From the NCBI GenBank assembly GCA_019637175.1, contig JAHBWD010000066.1, positions 1 through 50,116 on the forward strand: 50,116 nt of DNA. Direction: 5' to 3'. Below are positions 11,568 through 19,382 of this stretch, piece by piece. Numbering within the stretch: position 1 is the stretch's first letter; each line of letters begins with the position of its first letter. The translations under genes and the position numbers were made by a program. Origin of the DNA: Labilithrix sp. (GTDB lineage Bacteria; Myxococcota_A; Polyangia; Polyangiales; Polyangiaceae). The notes below the pieces were generated by a model. It made no database searches. It had not been told where the DNA came from and saw only the letters and a program-made list of their open reading frames with translations.

Positions 11568-11777
11568 TCAGGGCTCGCACTCGCCGGACGCGACCTTCGT
11601 GCAGCCCGACGAGATCGGGTTGAGGATGCACTTCTTCTGCTGCTCGGCGTCGGCGCAGCGGAAGCAGTCGCCCTGCATCTTGCAGAAGAACTTCGGCTCC
11701 TTTTTGTCGCCGCCCTTGTCGCAGGCGAGCGCGAGGGTGAGAGCGGCGGCGACGCACGCGCAGATCAGTCGCTTCAT
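11568..11777 (-). CDS. small Cys-rich lipoprotein A (tandem pair)
   Basis: 69 aa from ATG 11777; an in-frame ATG at 11786 is possible. Lipobox ALAC (Cys19). The mature chain reads FFCKMQGDCFRCADAEQQ, then KKCILNPISSGCTKV and GECEP: six cysteines in a fixed spacing. The neighbour at 11819-12001 has the same layout, CK-x4-CF-x-C-x(7-8)-C-x3-P-x-SS-x-C-x(6)-C, so they are tandem paralogues. Presumably an envelope-anchored disulfide mini-domain. No known family or function recognised. Confidence 0.75.
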   Translation of the reverse strand: MKRLICACVAAALTLALACDKGGDKKEPKFFCKMQGDCFRCADAEQQKKCILNPISSGCTKVASGECEP

Positions 11778-11818
11778 GGTCCTCATTTGTGCCGCGGGTC
11801 AGGCCGCGAGACAAGGGC

Positions 11819-12001
11819 TCACTTGCAGTGGCTCGGTTCCGCCCACTTGCAGCGTGACGACGTCGGATCCTTGCGGCAGTCGGCCTTGGCCTTCTCGTTC
11901 GGGCAGACGAAGCACTGATCGTTGACCTTGCACGTGATCTCGGGGCCGCGATTGCAGGCGGCGACCATCATCGCCGCGATCGACGCGACGATCGCCCTCA
12001 T
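11819..12001 (-). CDS. small Cys-rich lipoprotein B (tandem pair)
   Basis: 60 aa. Lipobox VAAC (Cys16), then ITCKVNDQCFVCPNEKAK, DCRKDPTSSRCKW and a terminal HCK. The cysteine pattern and the P-x-SS-x-C block match lipoprotein A. Its ATG overlaps the TGA of the ACT-domain gene (ATGA at 11998-12001), so it is translationally coupled to a cytoplasmic amino-acid-sensing protein. What links the two is not evident. Confidence 0.8.
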   Translation of the reverse strand: MRAIVASIAAMMVAACNRGPEITCKVNDQCFVCPNEKAKADCRKDPTSSRCKWAEPSHCK

Positions 12002-12525
12002 GCAGGGTCCAGATCGACGTCGCAGTTGATCGTGTCGCCGAGCTCCTCGAGCGATCGGCGCAGCGTCTTCACGTTCGTCGCGCTCGGGACGAGCATCAAG
12101 ATCTCCATGGTGAAGACGGGCGTTCCCATGAAGGGCGCCGACTCGAGGCGCGTCTCGAGCTCCTCGACGTTGATGCCCTGCTCGCGGAGGAACGTCGTGA
12201 CCTTGTGCACGATGCCCGGCTGATCCATCGAGTACGTCTTGAGTCGGAAGGGAACGCCCTGGCGGAGATCGGCCTTCGGCGCGGCGCTGAACTCGAACGA
12301 CATCCCGATCTTGGGGCCGGCCTCGCGGAGGCGGCCCTTGAGCTTCTCGAGCGCCTCGGGCGTGCCTTCGACGAGCGACAAGAGCGCGAAGTGGCCGCGG
12401 AGGTTCACCATGCGCGAGTCGGCGAGGTTCGCGCCCGCCGCGTGGACGTGGCCGGTGAAGTCGGAGGCGATCCCCGGTCGATCGGGGCCGACGGCGGTGA
12501 CGACGAGCTCTGCAGGTCGCGACAT
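11998..12525 (-). CDS. tandem ACT-domain protein, GcvR-like
   Basis: 175 aa, start ATG 12525. Two ACT domains: residues about 5-75 (VVTAVGPDRPGIASDFTGHV; ANLADSRMVNLRGHFAL) and about 95-170 (YSMDQPGIVHKVTTFLREQG; INVEELETRL). Both carry the DRPGI or DQPGI turn. This two-ACT arrangement is that of GcvR, the regulator that controls the glycine cleavage operon in enterobacteria through GcvA and glycine. Lying convergent to gcvP, it is a plausible glycine or one-carbon sensor, but no GcvA homologue is present, so the regulatory role is inference. TACCAT lies 6 bases upstream of the ATG; no Shine-Dalgarno. Confidence 0.9.
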   Translation of the reverse strand: MSRPAELVVTAVGPDRPGIASDFTGHVHAAGANLADSRMVNLRGHFALLSLVEGTPEALEKLKGRLREAGPKIGMSFEFSAAPKADLRQGVPFRLKTYSMDQPGIVHKVTTFLREQGINVEELETRLESAPFMGTPVFTMEILMLVPSATNVKTLRRSLEELGDTINCDVDLDPA

Positions 12526-12531
12526 GAGGTG

Positions 12532-12541
12532 ATGGTACACT
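12532..12541. promoter_or_regulatory. overlapping divergent -10 boxes
   Basis: The ten bases ATGGTACACT read as TACCAT on the minus strand (6 bases before ATG 12525) and TACACT on the plus strand (25 bases before GTG 12566). The boxes share a GTA core, so the two promoters should be mutually exclusive or co-melted. The minus transcript would be leaderless; the plus one has a Shine-Dalgarno (GAGGAG, 12554-12559). Confidence 0.5.
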
Positions 12542-12565
12542 CCTTTGCTCCGTGAGGAGCCGCAC

Positions 12566-14074
12566 GTGAAGCCGCGAGCCAAGCGCGTCGTGATCTGCGT
12601 CCTCGCGACCGCGCTCGGCGCCGTGCCTGCGGCGTGCTCGTCGCTCGGCGAGCTCCCTCCGGGTGCGGCCGGCGATCCCTCGGCGACCACGTTCGGCGCC
12701 GACATCACGGTGCGCGTCATCGGTCGCGGGAGCGTCCAGATGATCCCCGAAGGGATCTCGTGTCCACCGACGTGCTTCGCGCGCGCGCTCTTCCCCGACG
12801 CGGGCGCCCCGGATGCAGAGGGCGGCGCGCCGCCCCTGACCCAGGGCTTCTCCCTCGAAGCGCGCGCGTCCGATCGCGCGCGCTTCGTCGGATGGCGCTT
12901 CGAGAAGGCGCCCTTCGGCGCGCGCGTCCGAGGTCCCGCGGCGTGCAACCCCGTCATGCGCGACTCGATCATCCCGGAGTCGTTCTCGCCGGAGTCCTCC
13001 GTGGTCGTGCTCCCGTTCGGCGAGACGACGGGAACGCCGCCTCCCGGCCGTGAAGCGGAGTGCGCGCCCCACGCGACGGTGCCGCTCGCGTACGCGCTGA
13101 CCGCGCGCTTCGAAGAGGAAGACAACGACGTTCTCTTCGAGACGCCGGCGCCCAGCGCGCGAGCACGTGAGATCGGTCTCATCGGGAACCGCCTCTACTG
13201 GCTCTTCGACGACGATCGCGGCAACAGCGGCATCGCGACCGGGCTCGTCAGCCAGCCCGGCTCCGCGAGCGTCCTCGTTCCCGCGACGCAGACGATTCTC
13301 CAGTTCGATGTAGGTCGATACGTCGTTTACACGACGTCCCCACCAGCGCCGTCGCCGCCGGCAGCAGCCTTGATGGTGATTCGCGAAACAGAGGCGCCAC
13401 GCCAACTCATCTCGCTCAATTGCCTTGGCGTGGCTAGTGCAGAGAGCCGTGTCTACTGTCGCTGGCAGCCCGCAGGATGGACGACTACGTTGCTGTACTC
13501 TTGGGACGTGAACGCGGCCGCTCCTTCCAGCGGCCTCAGAAACGAGTACGAGCTGCCGATCGGTGGCGTCATCGCGGTCACGGCAAGTCCGGCAGCGCTC
13601 TACTCCGTCTCCGATACGGGGGCTCTTGGTACGGCGAGCATCCTCCGAGCATCGTTGCCGGGCACCGGCGGATTTCCCCAAGCGCCGATGATCGTGGCGA
13701 GCAACCAGTCACGGCCCCGAGGCTTGGCGATCGGTCGTTCATTCGTCTCCTGGGTCGATCACCCGGAGGGTCGCTCGATTGTCAGGAGTACTCTTGCGAA
13801 CGCTGCGTCGGGTGCCCGCGTTTTCGAGCTTGTCTCTGATGGCGCTCACCTCTCGGCGCCGGACACCGATGATCAGACGTTGTGGGCGTCGCTGCGCACC
13901 GGCGCCGGACCAGGCCCAGCGTTCTCTGTCGTTCGCGTGGATGCGCTGCCTTCGGGGCAAGGGCATAGCGTCTACCGGAATGGACGCGTTGGCGTGGGCG
14001 GACTCGTTGCCGGAGCGACGCACGTGTACTGGACTCAGAGCGACGGTCGCGTCTACCGCGCTCGCAAGCGGTGA
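12566..14074 (+). CDS. lipoprotein, probable beta-propeller-like repeats
   Basis: 502 aa from GTG 12566, chosen for GAGGAG 6 bases upstream. Lipobox VPAAC (Cys24). The N-terminal 170 residues include a Cys-containing domain (GISCPPTCFARALFPDAG). From about residue 195 repeated blocks (IGNRLYWLFDDDRGNS; SPAALYSVSDTGALG; GATHVYWTQSDGRVYRA) resemble the surface beta-propeller repeats of myxobacterial lipoproteins. Base composition changes inside the gene near 13,300: upstream codons end almost only in C/G, downstream T- and A-ending codons are frequent, as if the two halves have different histories. Its 3' end overlaps the convergent gene by 22 bases. Confidence 0.75.
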   Translation: MKPRAKRVVICVLATALGAVPAACSSLGELPPGAAGDPSATTFGADITVRVIGRGSVQMIPEGISCPPTCFARALFPDAGAPDAEGGAPPLTQGFSLEARASDRARFVGWRFEKAPFGARVRGPAACNPVMRDSIIPESFSPESSVVVLPFGETTGTPPPGREAECAPHATVPLAYALTARFEEEDNDVLFETPAPSARAREIGLIGNRLYWLFDDDRGNSGIATGLVSQPGSASVLVPATQTILQFDVGRYVVYTTSPPAPSPPAAALMVIRETEAPRQLISLNCLGVASAESRVYCRWQPAGWTTTLLYSWDVNAAAPSSGLRNEYELPIGGVIAVTASPAALYSVSDTGALGTASILRASLPGTGGFPQAPMIVASNQSRPRGLAIGRSFVSWVDHPEGRSIVRSTLANAASGARVFELVSDGAHLSAPDTDDQTLWASLRTGAGPGPAFSVVRVDALPSGQGHSVYRNGRVGVGGLVAGATHVYWTQSDGRVYRARKR

Positions 14075-14598
14075 GGATCGGCGTGCCACAGATAGAACTT
14101 CATGACAGCGCTGCCATCACCGATGGGCACGGTCCACACCTCCCCGCCGTCACGTGACATGAAGACGCCCGTCGGTCCGCCGAGCAAGGATGCCCAGTCG
14201 GGGGGCTCCTCTCCGCCGACGGTCCTGAACTCGACCTCGATCTTGCACATCGCGGAGCGGCATGTGAGCGATCTGAGCGTCGTCGTCGCCGGCAGTTTCG
14301 CTCGCACACCCTCGAAGGCTTGAAGCAGCTCCTTATCCCGCGCCAGTGCGACACTCGTGGGCGGGTCATTGCTCTCGAATTCTGCCTCGAGCTGGGCGAG
14401 TCGTTGCTCCCGTCGCTTGGCTCCTGCCTCACGCAACTCTTCGAGCGTAGAGGCCCCTTTCCTCAGCACGGGCGGGGTCGCCTGCCCTGCTTGAGGATCG
14501 GTACCCGGATGGTCCTTCCCCGAGCGACAAGCCGGAGCCCACAAGGCGAGGAGCAGCGCGAACGCGGATCGGAAGACGCTGCAGTCATGTCGCGTCAT
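14053..14598 (-). CDS. lipoprotein, function unknown
   Basis: 181 aa from ATG 14598. Lipobox APAC (Cys24). A short linker precedes a charged helical stretch (LEELREAGAKRREQRLAQLE), then a C-terminal alpha/beta domain with a disulfide-like pair (LTCRSAMCKIEVEFR). The SLxCRxxxCxVE pattern is common in myxobacterial secreted proteins of unknown function. It overlaps the end of the preceding minus-strand gene by 14 bases, so the two are probably coupled. GC content is lower than in most neighbours. Confidence 0.65.
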   Translation of the reverse strand: MTRHDCSVFRSAFALLLALWAPACRSGKDHPGTDPQAGQATPPVLRKGASTLEELREAGAKRREQRLAQLEAEFESNDPPTSVALARDKELLQAFEGVRAKLPATTTLRSLTCRSAMCKIEVEFRTVGGEEPPDWASLLGGPTGVFMSRDGGEVWTVPIGDGSAVMKFYLWHADPHRLRAR

Positions 14599-15124
14599 CG
14601 TACTGGTACGCAACGCTCGAAATTTCCTGACCGGCGCTTGAGGTCCGAACGTAGATGTATGATGGACCGTCGGGCGGGAAAAACGGGTTGGCTAGCGTTT
14701 GCTCGACGGCGACGCCCGAACCGCAAATGAACACCGAAGGGGTGCCCACGAGTCCGCCGCCGAAGCGGTCGAACCCCCAGCGTGACACCGAGATGGGTGC
14801 TCCTACGTAGGCTGGGCAGCTGATGCTCGCTGATCCTGGAAATCCCACTTCAAGGGGGAACGGGAGGATCAAGCCGATGTTCGTGCCGTTAGTGCACGGG
14901 GCGACACCCGTATTCACGCGTCGAATGCCGGACCACGCTGTGTGTACGAAGCAGTCCAGGCCGAAGGCAGCCGGCGTCGTCGAGCTGCCTTCCTGCCAGG
15001 TATGCCAGCTGGCGCCGGCCGGGACCCGCGCGATCTTCAGATACGCGTGCGCGTTCTCGGCGTGCGCGAGGAGCACACCGACGGAGACGAGCAAACCAGC
15101 GGTACCCCTGAATGCACGAGTCAT
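14585..15124 (-). CDS. secreted protein, function unknown
   Basis: 179 aa from ATG 15124; TACGCT 8 bases upstream supports this start over an ATG at 15157. A Sec signal peptide ends near HAENAHA. The mature protein is rich in Gly, Ser, Pro and aromatic residues with four cysteines (FGLDCFVHTAWSG; SASISCPAYVGAP), suggesting an all-beta secreted domain. No family recognised. Codons with A or T in third position are frequent, placing it in the lower-GC stretch of about 13.3-15.2 kb. Confidence 0.6.
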   Translation of the reverse strand: MTRAFRGTAGLLVSVGVLLAHAENAHAYLKIARVPAGASWHTWQEGSSTTPAAFGLDCFVHTAWSGIRRVNTGVAPCTNGTNIGLILPFPLEVGFPGSASISCPAYVGAPISVSRWGFDRFGGGLVGTPSVFICGSGVAVEQTLANPFFPPDGPSYIYVRTSSAGQEISSVAYQYDDAT

Positions 15125-15261
15125 CGAGTGTGAGCGTAGCTCGCGGGCGGACGGCATTCCAAGTACGATCCCACCTCGCTTCTTTGCTGGCAATGATGCC
15201 GCGCCCCGCGAGAGTGTCGCCACGGGACGGGCGCGTCTATCGCGCGCGCGGGCGCTGAGGC

Positions 15262-16155
15262 TCAAGGCGTCGTGCCGCCGACGCCGGTGACGGGGTTCTT
15301 CTCGCGGCAGACGACGTGCTGCTTCGGCGAGAGGAAGCCGGCGTCGCCCACGAGGAGCAGGCTGCAGTCTTTGTCGGTCTCGCAGCCGACGTAGGTGCAC
15401 TCGTTCTGGATGCACGCGAAGAACGAGAACGCCGTCGGGTTGTCGCACTCGAGATCGGTCTGACAGGGAACGATGCACCGCCCGGCCGTCCCGCAGCGCG
15501 CGTCGACCTTGCGCGTCGCGGCGACGCACTCGCGATCCGTCAGGCAGCCCGAAGGCAGGCACTTGCCGTCGACGCATCGATCGAAGCCGGCGCAGTCGCC
15601 GTCGGCGCTGCACGGCGGCGTGCACTTGCCGTTGACGCACGGCCGACCCGCGGGGCAGTCGTCTTCGAACGCGCACGCGACGCACGTGCCCCCGGCGCAT
15701 CGCCGCCCGCCGCTGCTCCGCGTGCACTCGAAGTCGTCGGTGCATCGCGACTCGCATCGCCCGAACGAGCAGACGCGCTCGCCGCGCTCGCATCCGCAGA
15801 GGCGATCGTAGGCGTCGCAGGCGTCGCGCGCGCCCGCGTCGGTCTGACACAGCGCGAAGAGCTCGGCGCAGCGCTCCTTCGGCGTCTCGCAGCAGTCCGC
15901 GCCGAGGCTGCACTCGACGATCGCGCACTCCTTGCCCGTGGGCTCGATCCGAAACACGCCGGTGACGCAGAGCCCGCCGGCGCCGCCGGGCACGGGCATG
16001 CACGAGAGGCCGTCGGCGCAGTCGCTCGTGACCTGGCACGCTTCACCTCGCCGCGAGACGCGCGAAGGCGCTCGGTCGTCGTCGGAGCAGGCGTTGCTCG
16101 AGCCCAGCGCCACGAGCCCGACCACGAGAAGCAAGGCGGCGAGCACCCTTCGCAC
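15262..16155 (-). CDS. Cys-rich repeat lipoprotein
   Basis: 297 aa from GTG 16155; TAGGCT ends 7 bases upstream. Lipobox SSNAC (Cys23), then an acidic linker. The mature protein is a string of short cysteine modules of the form C-x(4-6)-C-x2-G-x2-C-x(3-5)-G-x-C (CQVTSDCADGLSCMPVPGG; CSADGDCAGFDRCVDGKC; CLTDREC), repeated at least six times. Such EGF- or dickkopf-like modules are typical of surface-exposed myxobacterial lipoproteins and probably act as rigid disulfide-linked stalks or binding modules. Divergent from the VWA gene by 70 bases. Confidence 0.8.
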   Translation of the reverse strand: MRRVLAALLLVVGLVALGSSNACSDDDRAPSRVSRRGEACQVTSDCADGLSCMPVPGGAGGLCVTGVFRIEPTGKECAIVECSLGADCCETPKERCAELFALCQTDAGARDACDAYDRLCGCERGERVCSFGRCESRCTDDFECTRSSGGRRCAGGTCVACAFEDDCPAGRPCVNGKCTPPCSADGDCAGFDRCVDGKCLPSGCLTDRECVAATRKVDARCGTAGRCIVPCQTDLECDNPTAFSFFACIQNECTYVGCETDKDCSLLLVGDAGFLSPKQHVVCREKNPVTGVGGTTP

Positions 16156-16225
16156 GCGCTGGAGCCTAACACGCGAAGGCCGCGCCGTACGCGGCGCGAC
16201 GATGGAGCTAAGATGGTCGGCCTCG

Positions 16226-17770
16226 ATGCCCGTCTCCAGCGCGCTCGCGAAAGATCCCGTCGTCACCGGGCCGCTCGGCGGTCTGGCGCTCTCGGGCGTG
16301 CGCGCGGCGTCGCCGATGATGATCGTCCGGGCGATCCGCTGGTATCGCGATCTCGCGCGGCTCGGCCTGCACGTGCCGTTCTTCATCGTGCACGACTTCG
16401 GGCTGCTCTACGGGGCGCCGAAGGAGCAGCTCGAGATCGGCGCGAGGCCCGGGCTCGAGCAGGTCATCGCGCGGGTGCCGCGCGCCGGCGATCTGCTCGC
16501 GACGTACCGCAGCGTCCTCGGCGAGGTCTCGCAGAGCGACGCCAGCTCTCGCGCGCGCAGCATGCGCCTCAACGACGATCTCATCGTCGTCGTCCTCGCG
16601 CGCGTCCTCGGCTCGCTCGTGCAGCGCTCGAACGTGAAGGCGCCCTATCCGGCGACGCTCCCGATCGATCCCGAGATGGTGCGCGATCTCGACGGGCAGC
16701 TCGCGACGCTCTTCGCCGCGGTGCCGCGCACCTTCGAGCTCGCGGCGCTCGACGCCCTCGCGCGCTCGCGGCTCCACGTCTTGACGCTCGCCGACGCGCT
16801 CGACCTCGACACCTTGCGCCTCCTCGGGATGCTCGGCCCCGAGTCGACCGCGGCGGGCGCGCTCGCGCACGTCGATCTGCTCGCCGCCGTCTCGAGCCCG
16901 GCGGCGAACGACATCGTGAACTTCTCGCTCGAGCTCTTGCCGAGCGTGCTCGAGACGCGCCGCGCGAAGGCCACCGGCACCCACGCCGTCCACGGCTACG
17001 CCGGCATCGGCAACAAGGGATCGCTCGACTCGCTCGTCCTCACCGAGCTCGCCTGGGACGAAGCCGAGTTCGCGCGCCGGATGATCGAGAACGAGATCTT
17101 GTATTATACACGCGAGCAGGCCCCCGACGAGGCGCGCCGCCTGCACTACCTCCTCATCGACGCGTCGGCGTCGATGCGCGGCGATCGCCAGGTGTTCGCG
17201 CGCGGCCTCTCGATCGCGCTCGGCAAGAAGCTCCAGCTCGCGGGCGAAGAAGTCTGGATGCGCTTCTTCGACTCGCGGCTCTACGACGTGCAGCGCTCGC
17301 GCCCCGGTCAGCTCCCCGCCGCGTACATCCTCGGCTTCAAGGGCGAGCGAGGGCGCAACCCCGCGCGCGTGTTCGCGCAGCTCGCGACCGAGCTCGCGCT
17401 CCTCCGCGCGCGCGATCAGCGCGATCCCGTCGTCCACCTCATCACGCACGCGGCGCTCCACGTGCCGCGGCAGCTCGTGCAGGAGGTCCGGCGGCAGGCG
17501 CACCTCTTCGGCGTGTTCATCCTCCCGAGCGGCGGCGAGCTCGATCTCGAGTACCTCGATCTGCTCGAGGGCCACGCGGTCGTCGACCACGCGACGCTCA
17601 CCGAGAAGAACGCGCGCGCCGCGGCCGCGACGAAGATCGTCAACGAGGCGGCCGATCTCAACGAGCGCGTCCCCGCGTCGCTCGCGCCGCGGAGCCTCCG
17701 CCCCGCCGACGACGCGGTGCCGCCGTCGCTCCGCCCCTCGCGCACCTCGATCCCGCCGCCCGTCAGGTAG
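16226..17770 (+). CDS. von Willebrand factor A domain protein
   Basis: 514 aa from ATG 16226; TAAGAT (16209-16214) lies 11 bases upstream, and an ATG at 16202 is an alternative. There is no clear signal peptide, so it is probably cytoplasmic. The first 300 residues are helical. The C-terminal VWA domain starts at about residue 305 with the metal-site motif LLIDASASMRG (DxSxS), then alternating beta/alpha segments (VWMRFFDSRLYD; VVHLITHAALHV). The layout resembles CoxE- or YehP-type proteins that bind partners through the metal site; no MoxR ATPase is adjacent. Its stop overlaps the convergent gene by 8 bases. Confidence 0.8.
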   Translation: MPVSSALAKDPVVTGPLGGLALSGVRAASPMMIVRAIRWYRDLARLGLHVPFFIVHDFGLLYGAPKEQLEIGARPGLEQVIARVPRAGDLLATYRSVLGEVSQSDASSRARSMRLNDDLIVVVLARVLGSLVQRSNVKAPYPATLPIDPEMVRDLDGQLATLFAAVPRTFELAALDALARSRLHVLTLADALDLDTLRLLGMLGPESTAAGALAHVDLLAAVSSPAANDIVNFSLELLPSVLETRRAKATGTHAVHGYAGIGNKGSLDSLVLTELAWDEAEFARRMIENEILYYTREQAPDEARRLHYLLIDASASMRGDRQVFARGLSIALGKKLQLAGEEVWMRFFDSRLYDVQRSRPGQLPAAYILGFKGERGRNPARVFAQLATELALLRARDQRDPVVHLITHAALHVPRQLVQEVRRQAHLFGVFILPSGGELDLEYLDLLEGHAVVDHATLTEKNARAAAATKIVNEAADLNERVPASLAPRSLRPADDAVPPSLRPSRTSIPPPVR

Positions 17771-17981
17771 CGCGACGATGCAGGTAGTCGCTCAGCTCGC
17801 AGAGCGCATGGAGCTCGGCGAGCCGCCGCGCCGCTGCCCGGGCCAGCGGCTCCTTTCGGCGCTCGACGTCCCCTTCGCGGTCGAGGCGACCGCGAGCTTC
17901 CTCGGCGGTCTCGGCGACGTAGCTCGCACGGAGCTCGCCGAGGCGCATCGCGACGAGCGCAGGAGAGAGATCACGTGCCAT
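17763..17981 (-). CDS. 72-aa partner of the nucleotidyltransferase
   Basis: 72 aa, strongly helical and charged (EEARGRLDREGDVERRKEP). Its start lies 11 bases inside the end of the nucleotidyltransferase gene, so the two are translationally coupled. The C-terminal part contains RLAELH, matching the R-hydrophobic-x3-H pattern of HEPN ribonucleases, but the protein is shorter than HEPN domains and such a match can be accidental in Arg/Leu-rich sequence. Function unknown. Confidence 0.6.
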   Translation of the reverse strand: MARDLSPALVAMRLGELRASYVAETAEEARGRLDREGDVERRKEPLARAAARRLAELHALCELSDYLHRRAT

Positions 17982-18435
17982 CGCGGTGCTCCAGCTTCTC
18001 GATGTCGGCTTCGTCTTGCGGGCGGCCGGCGAGGCGCTTCATCGCGAGCAGCGCGGCGAGCGTGACGACGCGCAAGGTGCCCTCGGAGAGGTCGATCTCC
18101 AGCCGTTCGTCGAGGAGGCCGGCGAACGCGGCCTCGGCGACGAGTAGATCGATCATCAGGTGCTGTTGCCCTTCGAGCTTGCTGACGCGCTGCACGTGGC
18201 GCTCGCGCTCGGTTCCTGCATCGAAGATCATCGGCAGCGCGACGAAGACGTAGCCGAGCGGCCGGACCGCTTCGAGCACGCGCGGGACGTCTTCTCGACG
18301 TACGAGGAGGTCGATGTCCTTCGTGGTCCGCGTCGCGCCGTGGATCGTGACCGCTACCCCTCCGCAGACGGCGTAGTCGATGCTCGCGCTTCGCAGCGCG
18401 GCCGCGATGCGATGGAGCTCGTCGACGAGGTTCAC
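17971..18435 (-). CDS. nucleotidyltransferase-fold protein (AbiEii/MNT-like)
   Basis: 154 aa from GTG 18435; TACGAT ends 6 bases upstream. Residues about 20-45 show the small nucleotidyltransferase signature: VCGGVAVTIHGATRTTKDID with the catalytic-type DID pair and preceding Gly-Gly turn. The third acidic residue may lie in MIDLLVAE. Members of this superfamily include antitoxin MNT proteins and AbiEii-type toxins that modify tRNA or partner proteins. The overlapping small gene makes a two-gene unit reminiscent of such modules, but no toxicity is shown. Confidence 0.8.
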   Translation of the reverse strand: MNLVDELHRIAAALRSASIDYAVCGGVAVTIHGATRTTKDIDLLVRREDVPRVLEAVRPLGYVFVALPMIFDAGTERERHVQRVSKLEGQQHLMIDLLVAEAAFAGLLDERLEIDLSEGTLRVVTLAALLAMKRLAGRPQDEADIEKLEHRDGT

Positions 18436-18471
18436 GATCGGATCGTATCACCTCGGCGGAGGGGAGCCGCC

Positions 18472-19347
18472 CTATCGGCGGCTGCGCTTCTTGCCGCGGC
18501 TCCGCATGCCGTGGACGATCAGCGTCGGATCGCGCGGCGGCGGCACGCTCGCGTCGAGCGCGGCGCGCACGCGCACGATGTCGGCGGCGTAGCGGCCGGC
18601 GAGCTTCTTCGAGGCGATGTTCGCCTCGATCGCGCCGCGGAGCTCGGGCATCTCGGTGTCCGACCACGCGACGAGCCGGTCGAAGACGGGGACGCCGAAG
18701 CGCGTCGCGAGGACGCCGGGCGCGAGCGAGAGCGCGTCGACGAGCGCCTTGTGACCCGGGTAGCGCGACGCCGATCGCGGCGCGTCGCGCGCGAGGCGAT
18801 AGGCCTCGTCGAGACGCGCGACGACGAGCGCGGCGTCGTCGAGCGCCGGCAGCCACGCCGGGGACGCCATGGCGAGGAGGACGGCGGCGGCCTGGAAGAA
18901 GCCGTCCATCCAGCCCGCGACCTCGACGACGAGCGCGTCGCCCATCGCGCCGCCGATCTTGGCGAGCGCGAGGGGCACCGCCTCGCGCACGCGGAAGCGC
19001 AGGTCTTCGGCCGCGTCGTGGAGGATCGGGAGGACCTTCTTGCGCAGGCTCGGCTCCGCCGCCGCGCGCCACCCGATCGCGAGCACGCCGCACACGGGGA
19101 GGAACTCACGCTCGCTCGCGCCGGGCGCGGCCTCGGGTGAGAGCTGCGCCATCGCGAAGGCGAGGCGGTCGGCGCGCGCGCCGTTCGCGACGCAGTCGTG
19201 CGCGACCTGCTGGGCGACGACGAGGTTCATCCTCGTGCCCGGCAGGCCCGAGACGATCCCGAGCTGCACGTAGAGGCGATCCGGCTTGCCCGCGAGGGCT
19301 TCCGCGAACGCGGTCGTGAGCGCCTGGCCTTTGAGTCCTTCGGTCAT
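18472..19347 (-). CDS. HEAT-repeat-like protein, function unknown
   Basis: 291 aa from ATG 19347. An in-frame ATG at 19362 lies within TATGCT (minus strand, 19363-19358), which looks like the -10 box, so the downstream ATG is preferred. No signal peptide. The sequence is nearly all helical, with repeats such as KKVLPILHDAAEDLRFRVR and EAVPLALAKIGGAMGDALV typical of HEAT or armadillo solenoids, and a very basic tail (GMRSRGKKRSRR). Probably a cytoplasmic scaffold. Confidence 0.7.
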   Translation of the reverse strand: MTEGLKGQALTTAFAEALAGKPDRLYVQLGIVSGLPGTRMNLVVAQQVAHDCVANGARADRLAFAMAQLSPEAAPGASEREFLPVCGVLAIGWRAAAEPSLRKKVLPILHDAAEDLRFRVREAVPLALAKIGGAMGDALVVEVAGWMDGFFQAAAVLLAMASPAWLPALDDAALVVARLDEAYRLARDAPRSASRYPGHKALVDALSLAPGVLATRFGVPVFDRLVAWSDTEMPELRGAIEANIASKKLAGRYAADIVRVRAALDASVPPPRDPTLIVHGMRSRGKKRSRR

Positions 19348-19357
19348 TCGCTCGCGC

Positions 19358-19376
19358 AGCATACTCGACGTATGCT
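19358..19376. promoter_or_regulatory. divergent promoters forming a perfect inverted repeat
   Basis: AGCATA-CTCGACG-TATGCT is a perfect 6-bp inverted repeat. Read on each strand it gives TATGCT, 10 bases before ATG 19347 (minus) and 6 bases before GTG 19383 (plus). The two -10 boxes therefore sit face to face across 7 bases; the symmetric site could also be a binding site. Confidence 0.5.
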
Positions 19377-19382
19377 CTTTGC

